Source: Oscheius onirici
Taxonomy: Eukaryota; Nematoda; Chromadorea; Rhabditida; Rhabditidae
DNA: 64,000 nt
Assembly: GCA_932521025.1 (NCBI GenBank)
Contig: OW051471.1
Span: 9,114,001-9,178,000, forward strand
Direction of reading: 5' to 3'
Position 1 is the first letter of the stretch. The number at the start of each line of letters is the position of its first letter. Below are positions 31,601 through 43,372 of the stretch, piece after piece. The position numbers were made by a program, and so were the translations under genes. The notes below the pieces were generated by a model. The model was given only the letters and a program-made list of their open reading frames with translations, was not told where the DNA came from and searched no databases.

Positions 31601-33554
31601 ATCTTTCGGCCAATTCAAAACTTCTGTAGATCCTGCAAATCAATGGTTTGTATCTTTGCATTTGTATTTAGAAAAGAACTTTTACAGGGCACTGTTAAAC
31701 ATTGGCTCGGCAGTAAGAATCGTACCCGCATTTGCCGGAATGATGGATTACCATACGGCTATTCCTTTCACCTGCTATAATGGAGGAATGCTTGTCGGTC
31801 CGACAACATGTTTTTGCACAGGGTTCTTCTACGGATCTAATTGTGCTGATCCTATGTGCTACAACTTGGGAAAAAAGAATCCGTTCCCAGGAAATGGAAA
31901 TCCATTGTGTCTGTGTAACTCCGGATATAGTGGAGATCACTGCAACATTTGTAAGTTATTTTTTCGATCAGGTGAAGACCGTCTTTTCAGTGGCTTGTCC
32001 CATTCAGCCTGAGCCCACCTATGGATTTGGAAGAGAACGAACCCTGGCAGTGGTTCTTCAGACATCAATGTCTCAAGCTGGAGTAAGTTAACCTGAGTTA
32101 CAAGCTGCAGCAAAATCTAATTTACCGTAACCTGTTGATTATGGAAATCAAAGAATCTTTTTGCACTTCTCTTTAATTTTTAAGACGGAAACATTTATAT
32201 TCTCTGCAGTATAGCAAGTTTTCAGATCAACGCCAACGTCCTCGCCGGTTTCACCAACATCATTGGAACGCTGACTGGAATGGATTCTTTCGCCGAGTAT
32301 TCGCAGACCACTTTCAATAATATCATCAGAAATGGTTTGTTTTCCGTGTTCCCCAAAACTAAAATTTTAGGTCAGAACTATACCCAGATCTTGAACAAGT
32401 TCTACGAAGACTCTAGTGACTTCCTCTATGCGCTTCAAAGCGACAACATTCAATACTTGTGAGTTTTTAAGTCAACAGCTTTTATTCTTTTTCAGGGCAT
32501 CCTCAGCACAAGCACAAGATTCTCTGGGAGCATTGGACAAGGCTATAGAGCTTCTTGACAATGACAAGTCCTCCATCTTCTTGTTCACTGACTCTTCTCC
32601 ACAGAGTCAGTTTTCTGAAAATGAGGTCATCGCCCAGGCTGTCTCAAGACAACTGGAAATTAACATTGTGATCACTCCTCCTTTTGGAATGACCGAGTTA
32701 TGCATGTCTAGCGGTGACGCGAATCTGTACCGGGATATTGCACAAAAGACTGGTGGTATGCTTCTGAACTTGTGTCTGCCGTATGGAAACTACTCGACTG
32801 ATCCTCTTCTTACGGTAGGTATTCTAGTACGAGAATCTAAGCAGGTTCAGTTCTTGAACAGCTACGGACCCAGCCATCATCACACGGAAAACATAAACGA
32901 AGTGCTGAATGCAAATGACATTACCATGAATTTCATTCCGGATAATGCGAGGGATACTATCTTTGCCTTCGTCAATTGCGGTAACTTTCCTTGTCTAAAA
33001 CGCAAACAGAAAATTGAAGACAAAGAAAACCACACAGCCGTCCTTTATGACAGGGACACTACGGTGGGGACGACTTTGGCGCCAATCGCTAGCATACCTT
33101 TTGTTGGAATCTATCAGCTGACTCCGAGTCTAACCAACGTCGATGGTTACTTGCTTGAAGTCAAGCCTGTCGGTGGAGGAGTCTGTTCAGTCAGAGTTTC
33201 GGAAAAGACTCAGAACTCTGTTTACCTGGCTTTTTCTCCAAATCCATCAGTTGATAGAGAGTACGGATCACTAACTTATGGTAGGCAACTGTTAGCGAAA
33301 ATTTTACTTGTTAACAGGACAAATCACATCAATCGTGGCTCATCCATACGCTGGCAGCTACCTTATCAACGCGACAAACATTCAAGTTCAAGTGTTTACT
33401 GATGATCAGACGCAGTTGTATCTGTAAGAAAAAAAGCCGTTGAAATTTTGAGAAATTTAGAGGCGACGCGACTAGAAGAACAAACTGTGAGTATGACTAC
33501 TACTTTGCTGCCCCATTTGTATGTACTCAATCACAACAAACTTTTATTTTCACG
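28637..33554 (+). CDS. Large secreted VWA/EGF protein, 5' modules
   Basis: Signal peptide MRLLFVLFALATITA from ATG 28637. After an N-terminal beta-rich region come two repeated modules. Module 1: paired EGF-like units (CVNGGLILPNNTCACPAFF...CEQPIC...CACPPGHYAVNC), then a VWA-like domain (FILVLNQRSTMAYVMN...IFVFTDALDIEG) and a beta-sandwich region. Module 2: EGF pair (CYNGGMLVGPTTCFC...CLCNSGYSGDHC), VWA-like domain (TLAVVLQTSMSQAG...SSIFLFTDSSPQSQF) and a beta region ending FVCTQSQQTFIFT. About 17 small exons are used. The last exon ends at 33554 with a phase-0 GTGAGT donor and no stop codon. The next phase-compatible exon is at 40016, beginning [11 protein letters not shown], which has the same module-boundary character, so the gene most likely continues there across a 6.4-kb intron. 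Probably an extracellular adhesive or matrix protein. Confidence 0.72.
29925..30010 (+). repeat. tRNA-like sequence with A and B boxes in an intron
   Basis: TGGCCTAATGCTTAGTA (A-box-like) at about 29940-29956 and GGTTCGATCCC (perfect B-box form) at about 29987-29997 lie 35-40 nt apart, the spacing of a tRNA gene. The T stem and acceptor stem do not pair well by eye. It is more likely a tRNA-derived SINE or a tRNA pseudogene than a working tRNA. It sits in an intron of the VWA/EGF gene. Confidence 0.4.
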
Positions 33555-33767
33555 GTGAGTATTTTTTTTTGGAGCAGACCAAAAAAAACGTTAGTTGAGT
33601 TCTTTGGGAGTGTGCGAAGAAATAATCAAGTGTCCTTAGCCTGCACACGAGGAGAGTCCATTACCAAAATGTCGTTCCGGTTATAGAATCACAGAGACTA
33701 AGAGAAATTATGAGGAAGAACCAGACTTGTTATCGTCCATTCTGATGAGGAGCCAAAGGTAGGGTAG

Positions 33768-34285
33768 TTGACTTTAGCCCCGCGAAACCGGAAACGGTGA
33801 CTTTAGCCCCGCGGGGCTAAATGCATCATTGTGAAGCTAACGTCAGAGTTCTTCACCCCAATGCTGCATTGCCACCCAGATGTCCTGTATTTCATCCAAT
33901 TAGCGTTACATTGACAAAATATAACATGTCGAGACTTTCTCGTGATCACGGTCGTGTTCACGGAGTTCAAAACAGCTATATTCTCAGTTTTTGTAACAAT
34001 ATACAGAGTAAAAAATAACATCAGTATGCTTTTAGTGATAGCCTAAGCATTTAACAGGGGTTATCACTCTCGCTGTGGGCTCTTAGTTGGGTAGGAGATG
34101 TAGTAACTATCTGGCGAACAGTATGCTTTTAGTGATAGCGTAAGCCTTAAAAAAGGGTTATCACTCTCGCTGTGCTTCCTCAGTAGGGCTGACGATGTTA
34201 TATACTTTCATTCCTAGCTATGGTGACTTTAGCCCCGCGGGGCTAAAGTCACCGTTTCAGGTTTCGCGAGGCTGAAGTCACCCCC
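33768..34285. mobile_element. MITE with CCGCGG-containing terminal inverted repeats
   Basis: The left end GACTTTAGCCCCGCGAAACC... and GGTGACTTTAGCCCCGCGGG recurs inverted at the right end (34220-34285: GGGGCTAAAGTCACC...GGTTTCGCGAGGC). Inside are two direct copies of a block containing ACAGTATGCTTTTAGTGATA and GGGTTATCACTCTCGCTGTG, also found at 5990-6375. A run of 16 C follows the right end. No coding capacity; it lies in the large intron of the VWA/EGF gene. Confidence 0.7.
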
Positions 34286-34319
34286 CCCCCCCCCCCGCCC
34301 TTCCGCCGAAGGTATACTT

Positions 34320-35420
34320 CAATACGACCAAGACCCTGAGCAGTCGGGCTTTCGAAAAAGCCACAGTACATGCAATAACATCTTCATCATGAGACAACTG
34401 CTGGAACGATCGCGTGAATACACTGGAACAGGGTTCTCTGCCATCTTTGTCGACTATGAAAAAGCCTTCGACTCAGTTGAAAGAATAGCAGTTTGGAATT
34501 CACTGAAGAGACGAGGATTGGATCAAAAGCTGGTGACACTGCTGGAGAATCTGTACACAGGAGCCTCTTCCGAAATTGATGTAAATAGAAAGCGGATTCG
34601 AATCGATCTTGAACGAGGAGTACGTCAGGGATGCCCACTGTCCCCACAGCTTTACAACTCTGTGTTGGAAGATGTACTCCGGACTACGTCTTAGGAGGGC
34701 AAAGGACTGTTGGTAAATGGAAAACTCTTGACACATTTTTGCCTATGCCGACGACGTGATTCTGCTCGGAAAGCTTTTCAACAGTACATCATTCGAACAG
34801 TCTAAATGGAAGCCTATTGAAAAGAGTCTCTGATTTCGTTTATTTGGGATCGAAGCTGTCTGCCGATGGCGAGATGACCAAAGAAATAAGTAGACGAGTG
34901 CAGTTAGGGTGGGCTTTATTTTTCAACGACAAGGAGGTCTACTGCTCAAAGAAATGAAGGTTTTACCCACGTTACTATACGGACTGGAAGGAGCCGGTTT
35001 AAAGAAGACGGAAGAAACGGCTCTAGCTATTGCTCAGCGAAAAATGGAGAGAAAGATGGTCGGCTTGTTGCTTCTGGATCATATCTCGAATGAGACCATC
35101 CGTAGCAGGACAAAGCGTCGTAGATGAATACAAAATGCGTCTGTTCGACTGGGCATGGAAGGTTGCGAATGAAGATGGCAATTGCTGGACTAAAATTTCG
35201 AAGAATGGACCCCAAATCGTACAAGGACAGCTGGACGACCTCCACACAGGTGGAGAAATCTACTCTCGGCCAAGCTTGGTCCAACATTTTCAACAATCGC
35301 CAGAAGACTTCCCCGGACTGAATACAGAAAAATGGCAGTTTGACGATTTCCGAAGATATACTTCTCTTCCCTACAGATCTTTTTTCTGAGTTAGGATTTA
35401 AAATAAATAAATAAAATAAA
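34320..35420 (+). mobile_element. Truncated LINE (RTE/jockey-like) with AAAT tail
   Basis: Reverse-transcriptase motifs are visible on the plus strand: FVDYEKAFDSVERIA, RQGCPLSPQLYNSVLEDVL, then FAYADDVILLG in another frame, VYLGSKLSADGEM, and near the end WKVANEDGNCWTKI. Several frameshifts, stops and an internal deletion after the YADD box show it is inactive. The 5' part is missing, as is normal for incompletely reverse-transcribed LINEs. It ends with AAATAAATAAATAAAATAAA at 35400-35419, a simple-repeat tail. Located within the large intron of the VWA/EGF gene. Confidence 0.82.
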
Positions 35421-35450
35421 CCAGGGCTCTTATATTTTTGACTTAAAACT

Positions 35451-35625
35451 GGGGGGGGGGGCTTTCGAGTTCCCTGTGTTGGAGGAAAATGCGGCACCCA
35501 TAGACTCTGGTGATTCGCAGACCGTGATCGGGATAGAAAGAGCATAGCAAAGTAGGCATGGGAGATCACTTGTTGTCAGGTCAGAACTCTTTCAGGATCA
35601 GTTACTCTGGTTCAATTGCTTTATT
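35451..35625 (+). repeat. Dispersed poly-G-linked repeat, copy B
   Basis: Eleven G at 35451-35461 followed by TGTTGGAGGAAAATGCGG, GGTGATTCGCAGACCGTGAT, ACTTGTTGTCAGGTCAGAAC and AGTTACTCTGGTTCA. The order and spacing match copy A at 3963-4300, with a deletion near the start. It abuts the LINE tail upstream and the phosphodiesterase 3' end downstream. Confidence 0.65.
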
Positions 35626-35724
35626 GCAAGAGGAAAACATGTTTCTGTGCATAACACCTGAAACATCTGTCGGAACAACATCATAACACAGTCTATATAT
35701 ATACGACTATTTATTAACGTTCTC

Positions 35725-38700
35725 TCAAAGCGGAGTTCTTCCCTCGTTGAGCTTCTTCTGTTCATCGGCCAGCTCCTCCCACTTTTCAGCATTGTATTTG
35801 CATCGTTCTTTCAGACTGGACATATCAGGCAAAACCTTGGCTATGAGGTCATAGCACGGCAGACAGATTCCCCGCATGAATCCCACCTAATTATAGGTTG
35901 TATAGTAAAAACATGGAGCGTAATTACCTGCATTTGGGGTAGCTCGTGAGCCTTGTTTCTGTCCATCATGGCGATTGGCTCGCGACCATTCTTTCTCTCG
36001 GCGTCGCCCTGTTCGTAGAATTCCTCGAAGATAACTTTGACAGTTTCAGTCTGAATCTGCCAAGGCTTAGCGGAGGCGATAAGATCACAGCCGGTCATAA
36101 GAACCGCTTGAACGAGTTTTCGATGCTGAGGGTTGGTGATGCTGTAGTTGCCAGCATCCACAATCTTGCTCAGTTCGGCTTTGTTACTGAATTTAAGAAT
36201 CGAAGGATAAACTGTTGGTTTTACCTAAAGAACAAAGCCAAATCGGTAGCCAAGATAGAGTGTTTGATGAGACCCAAGGCATTCTTGTACTCGTCCGACG
36301 TCATGGACTTCAAAATGTTGTGCCCGTCCTGAAACATAGCCTTTGAAAAAAGATACAAGCAAATCCAGAAGGATGTTCTCTTATCCCACCCTCTTGAAAT
36401 TAAAAAAACCTGCCTGCTGCAGAATTGTGACAGTCTGATTGAAATGGTGATGTTCCATAACAGAGGTGGTGTAGATTGAAGCAAGCGGTGTGGACATGGT
36501 CTTCATATAGGCGTTGTTCTTGCCACGATGATCCAGATCGTGACACAGGCAAGAAACGTAAAGCGCCAGTGCCTCATGAGCAGAGAAAACTGTCTTGTTT
36601 TTGTGCAACATGACAAACATGGCATGAGCAACAGACCATCCGTGAGCCCAATTATGGTAGGCAACCCGACGATAGTTCTTTCTGACCGTGAGGACAAACC
36701 GAATGAGATCGTCCCCGTCGACACGGCTAGAAAGTTGTCATTATAATTTTGAGTTGAAAAACTTACAACTCGTCAGTAAAGAGAGCCTTGAACATGTACA
36801 CGGCATAGAGAGGCTTCTCCAGCTCAGAAAGTCTCATTCCATTAAAATCGAAAGTCTCCAGCTCGACGATTCTCTTGTGCGGCTGATGAGCCTCGACCTT
36901 TTTCAGCTTGTTGACCTCGTCGCGATGGCAGACACTATGGTAGGCCAGGACTTCCAGAGCGACTCTATAACGTTGCTCGCTTCTTCTGATCTTGTCGTAG
37001 AGCTTGGCGTGGTGGAGAGCCAGACCGCAGTAGACGGCAAATGTGGAGAAAGAGTCTTCGTCTGCCTGGTTAAAGGCTCCATCAGCTTTGTTGACCATCT
37101 GAACCACGCCGATGACACTAAATTATGCTAATTTTTTACTAAGAATTCTAAACTACTGGTTTCTGATCAAAATCGGCATACAAAGGATGCTCTTGGTCGT
37201 GTAGCCGGTAGTTGAATCCACGTCCTTGTTGAAACGTTCATCATCGTAGGCATTTTCTGAAATGGTTTCACGGATCATTTCTAAAGTTAGTCCCCCTTCC
37301 TTTATCTTCGTCTAATCACAGTTTAGCGTCTAATCACAGTTTTTACCTAGTCCCATGGTAATTGCATGTCTTTGTAGTCATCCGAGGAAGATATTTTTGG
37401 AGCGACTAAAGCAACGTGATTAAGGGTTTCGGAGCTTTGAGTGTATTTGCTCTATTCTTTTTTAAAGCTTGTGCAATTCGTATTGGGGGGGGGGGGGGGG
37501 GGGTAACACCTCGATATTAAGAAAGCCCCGAAACATTTGGGCTTCCAAAAGTGAAAGCACAATATCTCCTCGCGACACTTTCAAAACCTACCAATGTTCA
37601 GTCCAATTCCTGTAGAAGCCACATGTCCAGCGATTCCTTTGCTCATCGGGAACCTGATCTCCTTCTTGCCATCCTCTCTTATTTTGGCGTGTTCTTCTTC
37701 GCCCGTGCCGACATCAAAGATCCTCGCGTACAACTCTTGAGTCTTTTGGTCCACCAGAAATAGAGAAGCCCTATCGGCGTTGACTAGGCTTTGAGCAAAG
37801 TTCTGAACTTATTAATTTTGTGAAATAGGAAGACAAACCATGATCTTGATGATGACAGTGTCCATGCTGACGATGTCTTGAAAGAAGGAGCGAGTGACAT
37901 CGAGGAGGAAGTTACTCAACTTCCGCTCTTTCGCCAGTGTCTCAAAAGTTCCATTCTCTCCGCCACTGAGATGTGAAGCCATCTGGAAATGTGGCTTCGA
38001 ACGAGAGGAGAAACAAGTGCTGATATTGTGGTCGTCTGGGGGTGCTGACGTGTCAAAACATCTCGGACAACGCAAGAAGTTTCGAATATATTAATGTTCT
38101 GAATGAGAAACGCAAAAAAGGTAACCTTAGGTATGGGAGGAGGCTCTTCCTTCTTGATAGCAGCCTCCTGTGCTTTCATCAAAGCGTACATTTGTGGGCG
38201 CTGTTGTAAGAATCAGAATCTCGAGGGAGATTATGAGCACTCATCATCTATCATTAGAGATAACTACTCTATCCCGTAATTGTCAGCGGTAATGAGTAAG
38301 CTCTGTGTTTTGTGAAGTGTGATCATCAAAAAACCTTAGAAGTTGGGCTGATGGTTTCCTGACTAGGCACACTTTCTCAACAAACTATAGAACAGATAGT
38401 ACTACTACGCAAACCAAAAAAAGGTACCTGAGCAAAATGAATAGAAGCTGCTGCCCAAGTACAGATGACATTGACAGTTTGGCGATCTGCGACGTTGACA
38501 TGACGGTAGAAGTTGATCTCTCCCAGTGTGTTTTCCGATGGTCCAATCACTTTCTGGCTATAGATCGAAGGTCGGCGTCCCTTTTTCAATATCTACATTT
38601 CTCACGTTCAAGAGGGAATTCATAAAACAAGCCTTTTCAATTTTTAGACTCCCATCCTCGTCTTTCAATACTCTAAAGGAACCCTCGTCGTTCAATAAAA

Positions 38701-39094
38701 CAGCTTCTAGTGTGTTTGTACCCACAACTTGACCACAACATTGAGCCGTCTCAAAGAGCATTCTGGCCTAAAACTCGAAAGATACGGTAGTCTTATGCTT
38801 GCGTCGCTCCGTAATATAGCTATAGCCTCACCTGCTCATCTCCCTGATCCAGGATTATTCGCCGACGACCACTCAGATCGTAGGTCTAAACTTAGAAGAG
38901 TCGCTGATTAGAGAATTACTCACACTCCAGGACCCTCTTGGGACAGAATTTAAGTCGGACTCGATAGTTTTCTTCCTCAAATGTCCCCATCTCTCAAAAA
39001 TCTCGTTCGTGATGTAACTGCTGGTGATGTATTTCTCGACGATGTCGGGGTTGCCTTGGAGATACTTGAAGACCTCGGTCTCGTCAAACTCCAT
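35725..39094 (-). CDS. pde-5: GAF-domain cyclic nucleotide phosphodiesterase
   Basis: Minus strand, about a dozen exons. The N-terminal segment [20 protein letters not shown] (ATG 39094) matches the start of PDE5/10/11-type enzymes. GAF-A remnants and [15 protein letters not shown] lie at about 37600-37650; GAF-B is [20 protein letters not shown]...[13 protein letters not shown]. The catalytic HD domain has [26 protein letters not shown] (metal ligands), [18 protein letters not shown] and LPQMQVGF with the purine-binding Gln. The C-terminus is LNEGRTPL, stop at 35725. AATAAA on the minus strand lies at about 35709-35714. It hydrolyses cGMP and/or cAMP in the cytosol; GAF domains bind cyclic nucleotide allosterically. 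By domain order it corresponds to C. elegans pde-5, but the symbol is by recognition only. An additional upstream exon around 39170-39300 is possible. The gene is nested antisense in the VWA/EGF intron. Confidence 0.85.
37485..37503. repeat. Poly-G tract of 19
   Basis: Nineteen consecutive G on the plus strand, in an intron of the phosphodiesterase gene (37290-37590). Unlike the other four G/C runs of the window it is not obviously attached to a recognisable repeat. Capable of G-quadruplex formation on the plus strand. Confidence 0.8.
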
Positions 39095-39446
39095 CTAAAA
39101 ATGGATCTTGGAGAAGGAAAAAACACAAAATGAGCAGTTTTCCGGAGGCCGGAATAAGAAATTAGGACAACGACACCATGGCCGAAGCATCACTGATGGT
39201 CACCGTGGCAACGGGTGGATCATCCGGCAGCTTATGGCGCGCGTCAGTTAATTGGAGTGCTTCTTCGTTTTGGCAGAAAATCTGGTATATTTCAACAATT
39301 GTAAAAAAGGGCTGAAACTTGAGACTTTTGTGCATGAGAAAGAAATGATTGCTATCCTGTAAAGTGGGTTTCAAATGACAAAAAATCCTAACAGCCTTTA
39401 AAAGGAAAAAAGAAGAATGTGAGAGATATATTGTAAAGCTTCGTCA

Positions 39447-39877
39447 TCGGCCTACGTAGACATGTGCGCTTGGACCGGCTGAGAAAAAATTTGCCTTCAG
39501 TGCGGCGGGCAAAAGAAATTCAGCACGCTTTTTTTCTGGGTTCTTTGTGTTTCCCCAGTCATTGTGAACAAAGACCGACTAGCACAGAAAAAAGTTAAGC
39601 AAAAAAAAGACAAATCCGCAAAGAAAAACGAAAAATAAGATGAAATTCGCGAAAAAATCGACAAAATTCGTGTTTTTCGTACGAAACTTCAATTTTCTTT
39701 GCGGATTCATCTTCTTTTGCCTAACTTTTTTCTTTACTAACTGGTATTTGTTCACAATGACTGGGGAAACACAAAAAACCCAGAAAAAAAGCGTGCGGAA
39801 TTTTTTTTGCCCGCCGCACTGCAGGCAACTTTTTTCCCAGCCGGTCCAAGCGCACATGTCGAGGCCTACGACTATAC
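39447..39877. mobile_element. Foldback element with about 190-nt arms
   Basis: The left arm, from GACATGTGCGCTTGGACCGG through CCCCAGTCATTGTGAACAAA, is repeated inverted at the right end (TTTGTTCACAATGACTGGGG is close to it; CCGGTCCAAGCGCACATGTC at 39842-39861). Arms of about 190 nt flank a short centre. No open reading frame. It could form a long stem-loop in RNA. It lies upstream of the phosphodiesterase start and just before exon 40016 of the VWA/EGF gene. Confidence 0.85.
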
Positions 39878-40015
39878 CGGATCATCAACGAAACGCTCAG
39901 AGATTATTTGGATTTGAGCTGCACATTTTTTTTTCTCATAGTTGGAGTTGAACTCTTAGAAAGCATCGAGCTGATTCCTCTTAGAGAAGATTATCACGAA
40001 TGAAGCTTTGTTCAG

Positions 40016-42274
40016 ACGACGGTTACGACAGTCAGCGGCACATTCGTCAGAACCCAACGCGGTTTCTGCTACCACGACTTCGGAGTCTGTCTAAATGGAG
40101 GAACTTATGGTATTTTTTATTTTCCCCTTAAACAAATAATTTTAGACGCTGGTGATTATCGTTGTGTTTGTACTTCCGACTATGATGGCGACTTCTGCGA
40201 GAACCCAATCTGTCAGAATGGTGCGACAGTGAATTCGTTCCGCTGTCTGTGTGATCGCGGATACACGGGACAGTTTTGTCAGTATGGGTCCTGTGACGCG
40301 TGGAACTTCATGGAGACGAACGATGTCAGGGAGACAGATTTCAAACAGGTAAAAAAGAAACTAAGTTTACCTGAAATTTTTTCAGTTGACATTTTTGCTG
40401 AGCATCAACCAGCCGCAATTGCTCGTAAACGTGATGTTGGATAGCATTCTGGATATCATCGTTCAAAACACGGAGCAGCCGGCAACTCCGACACAGTATT
40501 CGCTAATTTTGTTTGATGAGAACGGTAAGTATCTATTGAAAAGTCTCATGGCATACTGTGGGGACACTGTCCAAAACAGTCGACAATGTCGTGCAAGCAA
40601 TACCGGCTGGATCTGATCTAGTAAAACTGGGTGAACATGACACATTTTCAGGCTACTACGACATCATCAGCACGTCCCACCAGCAAAAATTCCTTGACAC
40701 TTTCCACACGTCTATCAACATGGTAACTAAGACGTCTCCGACCAGGAACAAGGCCTTCGCTGCTCTCTCGGAATCCTACAAACTGAACATTCAGCCACCA
40801 GACATTATCTACATTTTCACAGGAATCGACACAACTTTGGATACTGCTGGAGGCACGCTCTCTAGTGTTATCAGACAGAAGCTGGGATCGCAGATCAATT
40901 TGTTCTATACTCCTCAAGGAACAACATACCCGGATCAGCCAAAATCGAACCTCCAATATATTGCTCTGACTGCTAGACAGACAGGAGGACGTGTTCTTCC
41001 TATCATCCCCAACGCCGTTGCTGGAGTAAGAGTTGTTTTGTGATGCTTTAGAAAATGAGTTTATAGCTTGCTCCAGTTTTGATTTCCACAGTCAAGGAAG
41101 ATGCGATGATCGCTGACGATGGTTTACAGGTTGCTAGTTTTCCAAAAGCTATATTTAAGTTTTTAGGACTGTTCCGCCGGTGTTCAGTTCTACTTCTTCG
41201 TTGAAAGTGTTTTTAGTCGAGTTGTTATCGAAATAACCGGTGCCGGCATTTCTCAAACTGGATTTGTCCAGATTATGGACGGAAACAGTAAGTTTGTTCT
41301 TTTTCTCGACATAACTGTGCTCTAGATGCAAAAGTTACCACGTCGACCATGTTCATAGACAACGCTGCTCTCGTGTTGAGCGTCAGTAAGTTCAATTCCT
41401 AAGCATTGACAAGGTATAATTTCAGATTCAAGCATTGTTCAGACGACTGGCGGAAGGTGGGTGGCCAATGTCAAGACAACGACTGGAAGCTGCTATATCC
41501 AAGTCCGATCCCAGTCGCCAGTCCGAGTCATTCCCGGTTTCACTTCTTCTCCAACTTCCGATTTCGTCAAAGACGGTCCTTTCACAACTTTCGGTAAGAT
41601 TTCTATACACTGTTTATTCTCTCAGGCACCATCCCAACGACTTACATGACTTTCCGAGTCATCGACAGAAACAATTCCGATGTTGACACAGTTCTAACAA
41701 CACTGTCTCTCTACCACACTCAATACTATCAGTCATGGAGTCCGACAGATACTGCTTTAATTTCGAACATTCCAATCACTCAGAGAGATCCCACCAACTG
41801 TGCCAGTCAGTATATGGCCACATGGCAGGTCTGTCCATTTGTACATAAGAAGCTAACCAATTCGGTTTCAGATGGATACCTCTTGGGCATACTGGAAGAT
41901 GATTGTTCAAGGCAGAGACGCCAACAGGTTCCAGTTCCAGAGAACCTTCTTCTTCAACTTGCCGAAAACCGCAGGTGTGTTTAAAAGTAGGGAATATAAG
42001 AAATTGATGTTCAGATAATAAGCCTACTTGTGGCGGCGGAACAAGGAATGGTTATGGAGAGTGCATCTGTGATGCCAATCATTTTGGAAATTATTGCAAC
42101 ATGAGGGTCTGCCAAAATGGAGGATCTTCCTCGTACGGAATCTGTGCCTGTACCAACGGCTACTATTCTGACTACTGCGATCAGTGTGAGTCTTTGAATG
42201 AAAGACAATACTGAAAATTTCTTTCAGACATCATCGCTCCAGCCAATGCAACATCCGCTCCTCTAACATTATAA
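40016..42274 (+). CDS. Large secreted VWA/EGF protein, 3' modules
   Basis: No start codon or signal peptide; the first exon begins in phase 0 after TTCAG at 40011-40015 ([18 protein letters not shown]), as expected if it continues from exon 33554. Module 3: EGF pair ([16 protein letters not shown]...[19 protein letters not shown]), VWA-like domain ([18 protein letters not shown]...[12 protein letters not shown]), a beta-rich region, then terminal EGF units ([20 protein letters not shown]...[14 protein letters not shown]...YYSDYC) and a short tail to TAA at 42272-42274. AATAAA at 42286-42291. It is arranged convergently with the collagen gene, the two stop codons being 70 nt apart. VWA assignments are by pattern; the metal-site DxSxS is not intact in any module, so metal-dependent binding is doubtful. 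Confidence 0.72.
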
Positions 42275-42344
42275 CCTTTTGTTGGAATAAAGTGTTTCAT
42301 AGTTAAAAAAAATGTTTTTACAAAGCTTTTATTTGCTACTTGTT

Positions 42345-43372
42345 CTACCACTGGTAGAAACGAGAAGGATAAGCGCCTGGAGCAGCAGCGGGAGAAGCTC
42401 CACCCTGTGCATAAGCGCCTTGCGGCTCTCCTGCAATGGCCTGAGTTCTGGGCGGGCAGGGACAGTAAGCAGCATCGTGGCCTGAAAATTTGAAAGTTCC
42501 ACAGTCCAAAAGTTTGCTTACCAGGTTGTCCATCAGTTCCAGCAGCTCCTCCTTGACCATCTCCACCATTAGGTCCAGGCTTGCCAGGTGGTCCCTGAGG
42601 TCCAGCGGGACCGGGGGCTCCGGGTCCAGGATTGTTGCCAGGCTGGCCAGGAGCTCCAGCAGGGCCGGGAGGACCGGCGGGTCCGGCTTGTCCAGGAGCT
42701 CCAGGAAGATGTTTCTGAGCAGAGGCGCCAGGCTCGCCATTGGTTCCAGGAGCGCCAGGCTTTCCATTGACTCCAGCAGGTCCTGCTGGCCCTGGAGGTC
42801 CAGCAATTCCTGGTAGTCCGGCCTCTCCGTGGTTTCCGGGTTGTCCATCGGGTCCAGGAGGACCAGCTGAACCATCTGGACCAGCAGGACCAGGTTCTCC
42901 AGCCGGACACTTGATGCAAGATTTCATCATTGGGTAGATGTCAGCCATCTGAGCCATTCCATCGACTCCATTCTGCCCAGCTTCTCCAGGAGCGCCAGGT
43001 TGTCCGTCTTCTCCATTCTCTCCTGGTGGTCCCGGCGGTCCAGCTGGACAGTTTGAGGCCTTGGCGGCACAGTTACACTGCCCTTGAGCTTGTCCAGCAC
43101 CTCCCTCATCGTAAGCCTGACGAGTCACACGGAACACTGATTCAAAGCGCTTAGGTCCATGCATCTGATTCCAGGCGTCGTTGGCGTAGCCCTAAAACCA
43201 AATATTTTGAAAGACTGCAAAAGAAAGTCACCTTGAAAACATCGATGTCGTCTAGAACCTCGTAATAAAAATTGTTGATGTCGTGAAGGACGAAAGCGGC
43301 ATAGACGAGGCAAAAAGCAGTAGCTCCGGCACAGAGAACTGTCCCAGTGACCAGAAGGCTGGAGGAGACCAT
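42345..43372 (-). CDS. Cuticle collagen
   Basis: Exons 43372-43232, 43191-42522 and 42481-42345, in phase. The N-terminal hydrophobic segment and conserved region ([20 protein letters not shown]...[20 protein letters not shown]) is the nematode cuticle collagen N domain; it is followed by [10 protein letters not shown] and a basic FESVFRVTR stretch resembling the subtilisin-type processing site. Then cysteine pairs ([18 protein letters not shown]) flank Gly-X-Y blocks ([19 protein letters not shown] and longer, with short interruptions). The collagen is expected to be secreted and cross-linked into the cuticle by hypodermal cells. A minus-strand AATAAA is at 42328-42333. Belongs to the short-chain collagen superfamily; no numbered symbol can be assigned from sequence alone. 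Confidence 0.93.

Noticed and set aside
42490..42937. Several long frames on both strands in the collagen gene
   Set aside because: The Gly-X-Y repeat keeps all frames open; only the minus frame gives Gly every third residue, the N domain and correct splice phases.
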